From Ruania alba (GTDB lineage: Bacteria; Actinomycetota; Actinomycetes; Actinomycetales; Beutenbergiaceae): a stretch of 64,000 bases of DNA. The position numbers were made by a program, and so were the translations under genes. The stretch spans positions 1,054,001-1,118,000 of the forward strand of contig NZ_FNTX01000002.1 of assembly GCF_900105765.1 (NCBI RefSeq). The letters run 5' to 3'. The first letter of the stretch is position 1. Each line of letters opens with the position of its first letter. The notes under the pieces were generated by a model. That model saw only the letters and a program-made list of their open reading frames with translations, ran no database searches and was not told the origin of the DNA. Of this stretch, positions 7,907 through 15,548 are shown one piece after another.

Positions 7907-9960
7907 TGCGTGGTCCTCTCCTTGAGGTCGTGTGCCCGGATGGGCGGGGGTGTGTGGTTCTGGTCGTTGCTGGATGGGTCGCCGAGGATGACGGCGGTCC
8001 CGGTGCCGTCTGCCCACCCGATACGGGCCTGACCCGCGTCGAACTGGACGGAAGGAGGTGCGGACAGGTGGCCGATGCCGGCCAGGCTGAGCGCCAGGGC
8101 GTACCAACCCGGAGCCGGACCGGTGCTGAGCACCCCGACGCAGGTATGGGCGCCCAGGGGAGAGGCGTCGTCCCGGTGTTCGGTGCGGGCCGCCGTCCAA
8201 CCGGTCAGGCCGTGCAGGCCCGCCTGGTGGGTGCGGCTGCTCAGGACCACCCCGACGGCGGAGCTCGCCTCGGTCTGTTCGCTCACCACGCCGGCGTCCT
8301 CGGCCAGGGCCCAGCCGCCTGCCTCCAGGGCGACGGCCTCCGGAGCGGGGGCGTCCAGGTGCACCAGACGCACCTCCCACGGCCCGTGCAGGACGGAGAT
8401 CGTGGTGAGCATGCCGGCGTCGGTGGCTTCACCCTGGGCACCGGAGCCGTGCAGCTGCTGCTTCTCGGCCGGACGCAGCCAGTGCGCCCGGGCGCGAGAG
8501 GCCGCCACAGCGGCCGCCCCGGTGGCCTCGACCGCCAGGGTGTCCATCCCGCTGCGGTGGCTGCGCCGACCGGAGGCGTCCACCAGCACCACGGACTGGT
8601 CCACGGGGGCCTGCCAGGAGGCGGCGTCCAGCAGCGGGAAGGTCGCGGTGGAGTACCCGAGGCGAGCGTAGAAGGGAGAGTCGCCCCCGGAACTCCCGGC
8701 GAGGGCATGGTCGGTGCCGTGATTGCTCACCCGCACCACGCCGTCGGCGGCTGTTCCGCTGACCGCCCACCCGGGCGCGGCGATCGTGCGGACCACATCG
8801 CCCGACTCGTGCGGCAGGTCCTCCTCCGGAGCGCTCCACACGGGGTGGTCGGCCGGGAGGGCGAGCCCGAGCATGCCCTTGCTCGCCCAGTACGGCGAAC
8901 CGGTGCCGGAGTAGGACTGGGCCAGCGAGCGCCACGGCCCGTGCCAGCCCAGGTCGAGCAGGCCGCGCTCGTTCGGCACGCCGTGGCCGGCGAAGTGGTC
9001 CACCACGCCCAGGGCCGCGCGGCGCAGGCGTCCCAGGGAGACAGACGGCACCTCGGCCAGCGCACCCACCCAGTACGGGGCGGCGGCGGCGAACCGGTAG
9101 ATCAGGCTCCGGCCCTGGATCAGCGGGGAGCCGTCGGTGCCGACCAGGTGCACAGTGTCGCTGAGGAACTGGTCCAGGCGCTCGCGGTCCTGCTCGGCCC
9201 GGGGTGCGGCGAGGTCGGCGGCGCCGGACATCCGCGCCCACAGCGTGGGGAACAGGTGCATCGCCCAGCCCACGTAGTGGTCGTAGGAGCGCTCGTCGCC
9301 GTCGCGGTACCAGCCGTCGCGGGAGTAGAACGCGTCGTGCAGGGCGAGGTCGGCGCGGATGTCTTCGAGCCGGTGCGGTCCGTCGACCGAGCGCAGGAAG
9401 GTCTCCACGGTGACCCGGAACCAGAGCCAGTTGCAGCGGGGGTAGGTGTCGTCGCCGACCACCTCGGCGAGGTAGTCCACGATCTGTTCCTGCACCTGCG
9501 GGGCGAGGCCGTCCCACAGCCACGGGCGGGTGAGGTCGAGGATGAGGGCGAGGGAGGCGGCCTCCACCTTGGCCTGGGGGTGCTCGGTGGGGCGCACCCA
9601 GCGTTCGGCGCTGTGCGGGTCGGTACCGGCAGCGAATCCGCGGGCGTACCGCTCCAGCAGGTGGTGCGGGTCGGCGCCGCGCTCGCCGGCCACTCGGAAA
9701 CCGGCCAGCAGGAAGGTGCGGGCGAAGCCTTCGAGGCCGTCCACGGCGGTGCCGTACCCGCCGGGGGTGCCCGGCAGGGTGATCAGCGATCCGGCGGGGG
9801 AGCGGTACGGCTCGACGGCGGCCAGCAGTTGGTCGGCGAAGGTCGCCAGATCCTCCCGCCCCCGAACGCGAGTGCGGCCTTCTTCGCTCATATCGCGAGA
9901 TACTCCCGAAATGTCGGGCACTCGAGCGTGACCGAGTGCGGTGTCGTGGCGGCGGTTCAT
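7903..9960 (-). CDS. DUF2264 domain protein, probable carbohydrate-active enzyme
   Basis: A 685-residue protein recognisable as DUF2264. The first roughly 370 residues form an alpha-toroid-like region rich in Trp, with WLWFRVTVETFLRS, WYRDGDERSYDHYVGWAMH and YWASKGMLGLALP. A beta-rich C-terminal region follows, an architecture shared with unsaturated-uronyl hydrolases and lyases. No signal peptide is seen, so it is probably cytoplasmic and acts on imported oligosaccharides. DUF2264 proteins recur next to pectin or hemicellulose import genes. Both ends overlap the neighbouring genes by four bases, so it is tightly co-translated. Activity is unproven. Confidence 0.85.
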   Translation of the reverse strand: MNRRHDTALGHARVPDISGVSRDMSEEGRTRVRGREDLATFADQLLAAVEPYRSPAGSLITLPGTPGGYGTAVDGLEGFARTFLLAGFRVAGERGADPHHLLERYARGFAAGTDPHSAERWVRPTEHPQAKVEAASLALILDLTRPWLWDGLAPQVQEQIVDYLAEVVGDDTYPRCNWLWFRVTVETFLRSVDGPHRLEDIRADLALHDAFYSRDGWYRDGDERSYDHYVGWAMHLFPTLWARMSGAADLAAPRAEQDRERLDQFLSDTVHLVGTDGSPLIQGRSLIYRFAAAAPYWVGALAEVPSVSLGRLRRAALGVVDHFAGHGVPNERGLLDLGWHGPWRSLAQSYSGTGSPYWASKGMLGLALPADHPVWSAPEEDLPHESGDVVRTIAAPGWAVSGTAADGVVRVSNHGTDHALAGSSGGDSPFYARLGYSTATFPLLDAASWQAPVDQSVVLVDASGRRSHRSGMDTLAVEATGAAAVAASRARAHWLRPAEKQQLHGSGAQGEATDAGMLTTISVLHGPWEVRLVHLDAPAPEAVALEAGGWALAEDAGVVSEQTEASSAVGVVLSSRTHQAGLHGLTGWTAARTEHRDDASPLGAHTCVGVLSTGPAPGWYALALSLAGIGHLSAPPSVQFDAGQARIGWADGTGTAVILGDPSSNDQNHTPPPIRAHDLKERTTQ

Positions 9961-10970
9961 GCCGAGACCTGTGCGATCTCGTCGGTGACCGCGCCGGGGA
10001 TCGGCCGACCGGCGACGAACGCCTCCAGCCCGTCCAGGGTGAACTGGGTCAGCCGCCGGGTCTCGGTGCCGAGCGACCCGGCCAGGTGCGGGGTCACGGT
10101 CACATTGCCGAGGGTGAGCAGCGGGTGCCCGACGGGCAGCGGCTCAGGGTCGGTGACGTCGAGGATGGCGTCGAGCCGGCCCGCTGCGCATTCGGCCAGC
10201 AGGGCCTCGTGGTCCACGAGGCCGCCCCGGGCGCTGTTGATGAGGGTGGCCCCGTCCGGCATGCGGGCGAGCTCGGCGGCGCCGATCATTCCTGCGGTCT
10301 CCGGCAGCAGGGGCGCATGCAGGGAGAGGATCTCGGCGCGAGTGAGAACCTCGTCCAGCGGGGCGAGCTCGCCACCGAGGTGGCGCACCTCGTCCGGGTC
10401 CGCCGTCGGGTCGGCCACCAGGATCGGGCCATGGTCGAGCACTCGGAGCAGGTCCAGCACCCGGCGGCCGATCTTCGACAGGCCGACCAGGCCGATCGTG
10501 CGACCACGGTTGGACAGATCGGTCGTGTCGAACGAGGACTCCCAGGTGCCGGGGTTCACGCGACCCTCAGCGGCGAGCGGGAGAGCCCGCTTCCCGGCCA
10601 TGATCACCGCGGCGAGCGTGTACTCGGCCACCGGCACGGCATTCTGCTCGGCGGCGGTGGCCACAGCGATGCCTCGCTCGTGCACGCTCGGCGGCAGCAG
10701 AGCCCGCACGCTCCCGGCAGCGTGCAGCACGGCCCGCAGCTGCGGCATGGCATCCAGGTGCGTATCAGTGATCGGTGGGCATCCCCAGGAGGTGAGGAGC
10801 ACCTCCGTGGTGGCCAGGCGGTCCACCCCGACGGCGTCCAGGTCCGGTGCGTAGGCAGGGTCGCCCAGGGTGGCGATCGCCTCGAGCCGGCGGAGCTCCT
10901 CCAGGCCGAACTGTCGCTCGAAGGTGCCACGAGCCATCACCAGTGTGGTGTGGGGGCGTTGGGTCGCCAC
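9957..10970 (-). CDS. D-isomer-specific 2-hydroxyacid dehydrogenase family protein
   Basis: A 337-residue NAD(P)-dependent dehydrogenase. The Rossmann segment GLVGLSKIGRRV lies near residues 160-171. The catalytic set is present: Arg in NSARGGLVD, Glu in TDPEPLP and His in VTPHLAGS. Family members interconvert 2-hydroxy and 2-keto acids; in this operon it may act on a sugar-derived acid. The GTG at 10970 follows AAGGAG at 5 bases and is preferred over an ATG ten codons upstream. First gene of the minus-strand operon, divergent from the regulator at 11136. Confidence 0.88.
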   Translation of the reverse strand: MATQRPHTTLVMARGTFERQFGLEELRRLEAIATLGDPAYAPDLDAVGVDRLATTEVLLTSWGCPPITDTHLDAMPQLRAVLHAAGSVRALLPPSVHERGIAVATAAEQNAVPVAEYTLAAVIMAGKRALPLAAEGRVNPGTWESSFDTTDLSNRGRTIGLVGLSKIGRRVLDLLRVLDHGPILVADPTADPDEVRHLGGELAPLDEVLTRAEILSLHAPLLPETAGMIGAAELARMPDGATLINSARGGLVDHEALLAECAAGRLDAILDVTDPEPLPVGHPLLTLGNVTVTPHLAGSLGTETRRLTQFTLDGLEAFVAGRPIPGAVTDEIAQVSA

Positions 10971-10986
10971 GGCAGCTCCTTCGGTG

Positions 10987-11022
10987 TGATCGAAAAACAA
11001 TCAAAGCGTTCTGTTACGATCA
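10987..11022. promoter_or_regulatory. Candidate operator between divergent operon and regulator
   Basis: The intergenic stretch is AT-rich and holds an inverted repeat TGATCG (10987-10992) / CGATCA (11017-11022). Between the arms lies AAACAATCAAA, which resembles DeoR-type operator halves; more GATCA elements follow up to 11043. This is the natural binding place for the adjacent DeoR-HTH regulator, controlling both directions. Assignment is by position and pattern only. Confidence 0.45.
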
Positions 11023-11135
11023 CTCACAGTAGAATCGATCATTCGGGCTGTCAAACAGTTCTGACATCGGCGTCGAGCGGTCCCTGGCGACTGTCTACGC
11101 TGGCCTGAGACGTGGACCACAGGACAAGGGGTGTG

Positions 11136-12233
11136 ATGACGCAGACGTCGAGCGACGACGCGAGGTTGATGGGCGCGAGCTCGAGACAGGCTGAGGTCCT
11201 GGCAGCCGTTACCGAGCGCGGGATGATCCGGGTGACCGACCTCGCCGCTGAGCTCGGGGTCACCCCGGTGACCGTGCGGCGTGCCGTCTCGGAGCTGGCG
11301 GAGGCCGGGCTGGTGCGTCGTGTGCACGGGGGCGCGACCGCCGTCGGGGCGCGAGCGATGGGCGGGCCGGTGGCGCAGGGGACTGCCACGATCGGGATGC
11401 TCGTGCCGTCGCTCGACTATTACTGGCCGGACGTGGCGCGCGGGGCCGAGGAAGAGGCGAAGCGACTCGGGCTGCGGGTCACGCTGCGGGGGTCGGTCTA
11501 CCAGGCCACCGACGAACGGGGAGACCTGCAGCGACTCATCGATGCCGGGGCCAGTGGTCTGTTGGTGGCACCGACTCTGGACGGGGCCGGCGGGGATGTG
11601 ATGCGGGAGTGGCTCGCCGAGGCGCCGGTTCCAGTGGTGCTGATGGAACGGAACGCGTCCGTGGGTTCGGTGCAGCGCACGGTGGAGTCGGTGATCACCG
11701 ACCACGCGGACGGTACGACCATGGCCGTGCATCATCTCGTGGGCCTGGGGCACCGCCTAGTCGGCGTGGCGCTGAGCCAGGATTCCCCGCACACGCCCCG
11801 GCTGCGCGCGGACTGGTTGGCCACCTGCGGCGAGCATGGGCTTGATCCAGCGGCCGTGGTGGACCGGTTCATCCCGGACCGACGTGAGCCGGGTTTCGAG
11901 CCCGCGATTGAATCGATCATCGACGAGGTGGTGGCCACCGGCACCACAGCGCTACTGGTGCACTCCGACCCCGAGGCGATCCGCCTGATCCAGCGGGCTG
12001 AGGAGCGTGGGCTGAGTGTGCCGGGTGACCTGTCAGTGGTCTCCTACGACGATCAGGTGGCCGCGATGAGCGCCCCGGCCCTGACGGCGGTTCGCCCACC
12101 TCGGCGGACCATCGGGCGCACCGCCGTCGGGCTGCTCGCGGCGCGGATGGCCGACCCGGGCCGCCCGGTGCATCGGGTGCTGGTGAGCCCGACGCTGATG
12201 GTGCGCGACTCGAGCGGGCCGCCGGGGGCCTGA
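11136..12233 (+). CDS. Hybrid regulator: DeoR-type HTH with LacI-type sugar sensor
   Basis: A 365-residue repressor-like protein. The N-terminal 60 residues are a DeoR-type winged helix (RQAEVLAAVTERGMIRVTDLA, then TPVTVRRAVSELAEAGLVRR and VHGGA). Residues from about 80 form a periplasmic-binding-like sensor as in LacI/GalR (IGMLVPSLDYYWPDVARGAEEEA; later VSYDDQVAAM). This is not the usual LacI HTH. It probably senses a sugar or sugar acid and controls the divergent import operon. The ATG at 11136 follows AAGGGG; a GTG eight codons upstream is possible. Its 3' end is overlapped on the opposite strand by the read-through tail of the lipoprotein gene. Confidence 0.85.
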   Translation: MTQTSSDDARLMGASSRQAEVLAAVTERGMIRVTDLAAELGVTPVTVRRAVSELAEAGLVRRVHGGATAVGARAMGGPVAQGTATIGMLVPSLDYYWPDVARGAEEEAKRLGLRVTLRGSVYQATDERGDLQRLIDAGASGLLVAPTLDGAGGDVMREWLAEAPVPVVLMERNASVGSVQRTVESVITDHADGTTMAVHHLVGLGHRLVGVALSQDSPHTPRLRADWLATCGEHGLDPAAVVDRFIPDRREPGFEPAIESIIDEVVATGTTALLVHSDPEAIRLIQRAEERGLSVPGDLSVVSYDDQVAAMSAPALTAVRPPRRTIGRTAVGLLAARMADPGRPVHRVLVSPTLMVRDSSGPPGA

Positions 12234-13025
12234 CGGCGCGGCCTGGCTGAGCTCGTGGGTTGCCTCAGTGTTGTGCTGCGACGATTGTGCGACATTCAGG
12301 TAACCCGCGAGGTGATGCTCACTCGGGTGGCGCACGTCGACCACCACGCGGTAGGGGTCGGTGAGGGAGAAGACGCGGAAGTCGGCGCGTTCGTGGCCGA
12401 CGCCGAGGTAGAGGCCGTGGGCACCGCCGGTCTGTTCTTGGTAGTCGATGTCGGTGATGGCGACTCCGGGAGGTTCGACTTCAGGTGTCTCAGCCCAGAC
12501 GCCGTCGTCGGAGATGCGCGGGGAAGCGCCGACGATGGAGATGCCGAGGATGTCAGCCCCGATGATCTCGGTCTCGATGCCGGTGTCGCCCAGCCATGCG
12601 CACTCCTGATAGGCGGCATGGAGCCCGGCCTGTCCGCCCGGTCCGTGGGGGTTGGTGTACTCGGCGACGAACCGATCGAAGCCGTCGTGCTCAGCGACCC
12701 GGATGTCGGCAAGCTCGAAACCGCCATCGCCGTACTCCTGGATCCCGCCGGCGAAGTCGTAGGGGAGGAACTCGTGGGTGGTAGCAGGGTCAGCGATGTC
12801 GTCCATCGCTTCGGCATAGGTGAGTCCGCGCTCGCAACTTGGGGCCTGTTCGGGTGATGGAGTCTCTGACGGCTTCGCCGGAGCACTGGGGGTGCTGGGC
12901 GCCGGCGCGGGCTTCGAGGCCGACGTCGATGACGCGGCGGGCGGTGCCGGGTCGTCGGAATCGGTGCATCCGGCGGCCACCAAGACGAGGCCCAGCGCCA
13001 TCACGAGGTGCCGTGTGCGTCGCAT
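12033..13025 (-). CDS. AMIN-like domain lipoprotein with apparent stop-loss frameshift
   Basis: The signal peptide has lipobox LVAAGC, starting at the ATG at 13025 after GGAGGATC. A Pro/Ser/Ala linker and an AMIN-like domain follow (DGFDRFVAEYT, GLYLGVGHERADFRVFSL, TDPYRVVVDVRHP). The domain is an envelope, often sugar- or peptidoglycan-associated fold. Where the paralogue at 14258 stops after its VVIDVAHPD end, this frame misses the stop by one base: a TGA at 12321-12319 is out of frame by one. It continues about 95 residues, overlapping the convergent regulator gene by 201 bases. The core domain is intact; the tail is probably not native. Confidence 0.7.
   Translation of the reverse strand: MRRTRHLVMALGLVLVAAGCTDSDDPAPPAASSTSASKPAPAPSTPSAPAKPSETPSPEQAPSCERGLTYAEAMDDIADPATTHEFLPYDFAGGIQEYGDGGFELADIRVAEHDGFDRFVAEYTNPHGPGGQAGLHAAYQECAWLGDTGIETEIIGADILGISIVGASPRISDDGVWAETPEVEPPGVAITDIDYQEQTGGAHGLYLGVGHERADFRVFSLTDPYRVVVDVRHPSEHHLAGYLNVAQSSQHNTEATHELSQAAPSGPRRPARVAHHQRRAHQHPMHRAARVGHPRREQPDGGAPDGPPRWANRRQGRGAHRGHLIVVGDH
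12334..12416. repeat. 83-bp near-identical repeat, copy 1 (lipoprotein 3' ends)
   Basis: This segment matches 14274-14356 with three mismatches in 83 bases. Both encode the same C-terminal part of the AMIN-like lipoproteins. The upstream parts of the two genes are much more diverged, so the similarity suggests recent gene conversion or strong local constraint. Confidence 0.85.
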
Positions 13026-13099
13026 GATCCTCCGTCTGCCGCGGTGGTGAGCCCTTCCCACGCTACGACGCCTGCTGGCCGGCGTCAGCCGGGAAGACG

Positions 13100-14122
13100 C
13101 TACTCCGGCTCTTGTTCCCGTCGTGCGAGGTGATGCTCCGCCGCGAGGAGACGTTCGAGGTCACGCTCCTCCTCGGCGTGAGCGCGTTCCCTTTCGTGTG
13201 AGCGCCTGCTCTCGTCGAAGTCGCGGTAGCGTTCAGCGGTGATCGACTCGGCGGATCGGGCCGAGACTGTGCCTGCGCCACTGAGTACCGGGCGCTCGTC
13301 GAAGTCGAGGAACCGGTCGGTCTGCCGCACCCACTCCGCCATCGTGATCTGCTGACGGCGTCGTGCGCGATCTTCGGCGAAGTCCAGGAAGCGAGTCGTC
13401 AGCAGGTTGAGCATGCTCAGCTCATCGGCCTTCAGGTAGTTCTTCGCCACGGCGATGTCACGCTTGCGTACCCGATCTCCTTGCCAGTTCGTGAGCCCCA
13501 TGTGTGGTGCGTCGGCGTCGGCTCGGTGCACCACCAGCTCGGCGGCGGTGCACCCGGTGACGGCGTAGAGCAACTTGTTCTGGATGGTTGCGAAGAACTC
13601 CTGTGCCAGGGGGCTGGCGGACTGATAGTCCGCGCTGGTGGCGGCGAAGATGTCCCGGACTTTCTGATAGAAGCGCTTCTCGGACGCCCGGATGTCCCGG
13701 ATGCGTTCGAGCAGCTCGTCGAAGTAGTCGACGGCGGCAGGGTCCTTCAGACGTTCGTCCTGGAGCGCGAAGCCCTTCACGAGGTACTCGCGGAGGACGG
13801 TCGTTGCCCACTGCCGGAACTGCACGGCCCGATCGGTCGTGACGCGATAGCCGACGGCCAGCACCATGTCGAGGTTGTAGACCTGCACCTGACGACGCAC
13901 CTGCCGGGATCCCTCAGTCCGAACCATTAACTCTGAGTTAATAGTTGCCTCGGTCTGTTCTCCGTCGGTGAGGATGCGCCCGATGGTCTGAGTGATGTTC
14001 GGTATTGACGTGCCGTACAGATCGGCCAACTCTTGCTGAGTCAGCCAGACCGTACCGTCGACCGCACGCAGTTGCACCTGCGTGCCGTCTCCCGAGGTGT
14101 AGAGGATGATCTCGCCCGCCAT
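13100..14122 (-). CDS. RhuM family protein
   Basis: A 340-residue protein of the RhuM (virulence RhuM) family. It carries GTVWLTQQELADLYG, SIPNITQTIGRIL, YNLDMVLAVGYRV and QFRQWATTVLREYLVKGF, with a charged, repetitive C-terminus. The N-terminal part is an HTH-like domain. RhuM genes are frequent in genomic islands, often beside restriction or toxin systems; the biochemical role is unknown. The ATG at 14122 has only a weak GGGTG upstream. It sits between two paralogous lipoproteins and shares no operon logic with them, so insertion between duplicated genes is plausible. Confidence 0.85.
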   Translation of the reverse strand: MAGEIILYTSGDGTQVQLRAVDGTVWLTQQELADLYGTSIPNITQTIGRILTDGEQTEATINSELMVRTEGSRQVRRQVQVYNLDMVLAVGYRVTTDRAVQFRQWATTVLREYLVKGFALQDERLKDPAAVDYFDELLERIRDIRASEKRFYQKVRDIFAATSADYQSASPLAQEFFATIQNKLLYAVTGCTAAELVVHRADADAPHMGLTNWQGDRVRKRDIAVAKNYLKADELSMLNLLTTRFLDFAEDRARRRQQITMAEWVRQTDRFLDFDERPVLSGAGTVSARSAESITAERYRDFDESRRSHERERAHAEEERDLERLLAAEHHLARREQEPE

Positions 14123-14257
14123 GTGTAGCACCCTACGGACCGGCGCCGACATGCTGTCGATCCATCCACAGGGAACTGTGGCGCTGCATGACCCTCCGCG
14201 GGGCCCGGCTCGGTACGTTCTCGTCACGGATGTGAGCCCGGGTTGGGTGGGCTCAGG

Positions 14258-15001
14258 TCAGTCCGGGTGTGCGACGTCGATCACCACGCGGTAGGGGTCG
14301 GTGAGCGAGAAGACGCGGAAGTCGGCGCGTTCGTAGCCGACGCCGAGGTAGAGGCCGGAGCCGCCGCCCATGCCTTGCTGGTAGTCGACATCCGTGATGG
14401 CCGTGCCGGGCGGGTCGACCTCCGGGTCCGGGAAGGTTGTGCCGTCTTCGAGCCAGTAAATCGAGGGGCCCTGGATCGAGACCTTAAGAATGTCGGCACC
14501 AGTGACCTCGAACTGAAAGCCGGACCCATCCCGATAGGCGCAGTTGACGTAGGACGCATAGAGCCCGGGAGGCGTTGTGGGCCCGTCGCTGGTGTATTCG
14601 GCGACCACGCGATCGAAGCCGTCATGGGTCGCGGCCCGGAGCCCGGTGAGTTGGAGGCCAGCGCCGCCGTGCTCCTGGATCTGTCCGGCGAAATCGTATG
14701 AGACGAACTCGTCGGGATCGGGCTGGGGGAGCGACCAGTCCATCTCGTCGGCGTAGGTCAGTTCGTCGACGCAGCCCTCGGTCTCGTCGATCGACGAGTC
14801 GCTCCCGGATGGCTCCACGACCTCCTGGGCACCGCTCGGAGGCACGCCTTTCGTCGGATCCACCGGATCGGGGGTGGTGACCGCCGGTGCGGGCTCAGAC
14901 GCCGCCGTCGATGTCTCGGTGGATGGCACCGAGTCGTCGGCGCCTGTGCACCCTGCAGCTGCGAACGCGATGGCCACGATGAGCGCCGCGGTACGTCGCA
15001 T
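14258..15001 (-). CDS. AMIN-like domain lipoprotein, intact paralogue
   Basis: A 247-residue lipoprotein. The ATG at 15001 follows AAGGGAGG; the lipobox is FAAAGC. A Ser/Thr/Pro linker leads into an AMIN-like domain (DGFDRVVAEYT, FQFEVTGADILKVSIQG, GLYLGVGYERADFRVFSL). It is the intact counterpart of the gene at 12033-13025 and ends in VIDVAHPD followed by TGA. It is expected on the outer face of the membrane, perhaps contacting cell-wall glycan; the ligand is unknown. Confidence 0.8.
   Translation of the reverse strand: MRRTAALIVAIAFAAAGCTGADDSVPSTETSTAASEPAPAVTTPDPVDPTKGVPPSGAQEVVEPSGSDSSIDETEGCVDELTYADEMDWSLPQPDPDEFVSYDFAGQIQEHGGAGLQLTGLRAATHDGFDRVVAEYTSDGPTTPPGLYASYVNCAYRDGSGFQFEVTGADILKVSIQGPSIYWLEDGTTFPDPEVDPPGTAITDVDYQQGMGGGSGLYLGVGYERADFRVFSLTDPYRVVIDVAHPD
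14274..14356. repeat. 83-bp near-identical repeat, copy 2
   Basis: Second copy of the repeat described at 12334-12416, in the same orientation. Comparison of the bases flanking the stop codons shows the copy at 12334 is one base shorter, which locates the stop-loss event in the other gene. Confidence 0.85.
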
Positions 15002-15133
15002 GGAACCTCCCTTCCTGCCGTGCGTGGACCGTGCCACGCTACGGTGCCCACGCCGCCCGTGTCAGGGCTTCCGGGGCGCGGTCTGCGGGATGCCTTCCGG
15101 TCGTATGGGGAGGAGCGAGGCGACAGCCGTGCG

Positions 15134-15547
15134 CTACAGCGTCCAGGCAGCGCTGTCGAGTGCGCCCCCGATCTCGCGCATCCGCTCCGGCGCGCCCTGC
15201 TCGGGGAGGTAGCTCGACCACAGGAGCGCCGGCCCGGCAACGTCGCGTCCCTCCTGAATGGCGTTGAACGAGTACCAACCCGGCCCGGTCGCGAGCCAGA
15301 TCAGCCCGTTCGGGACGCGGCCGGCCCCGACGTCCCGGACGAGGATGTCGGTGACCTCGTCGAGCGCGGAGCGTGGCGCTCGCAGCCGATAGATGGCGAC
15401 CCGTGCGTCGTCGCCGGTGTGGACGAACTGGTACACCCGTTGGGCCTTGATTCCTGCGCGGACGAACAGCGGCGAGGGCGGCACGGTGCGGGGGTCCGGA
15501 TCGGCGGTCCATTCCTCTGGCAGCCGAAGCTCGAGCTGGAGGAGCAT
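15134..15547 (-). CDS. Hypothetical protein of a WXG100-like unit
   Basis: A 137-residue soluble protein that I do not recognise. It begins LLQLELRLPEEW and contains VYQFVHTGDDARVAIYRLRAP and GLIWLATGPGWYSFNAIQEG. The ATG at 15547 is one base from the stop of the upstream gene, so it is the third cistron of a compact unit. It has neither signal peptide nor membrane helix. The position downstream of a large ESX-like protein is compatible with an immunity or chaperone role, but nothing in the sequence proves this. Confidence 0.65.
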   Translation of the reverse strand: MLLQLELRLPEEWTADPDPRTVPPSPLFVRAGIKAQRVYQFVHTGDDARVAIYRLRAPRSALDEVTDILVRDVGAGRVPNGLIWLATGPGWYSFNAIQEGRDVAGPALLWSSYLPEQGAPERMREIGGALDSAAWTL

Positions 15548-15548
15548 G

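Noticed and set aside
7906-10854. A very long plus-strand open frame (982 codons)
   Set aside because: It is antisense to the DUF2264 and dehydrogenase genes, has no family-like segments and is rich in Arg/Gly/Pro/His, as expected for a shadow frame in high-GC DNA.
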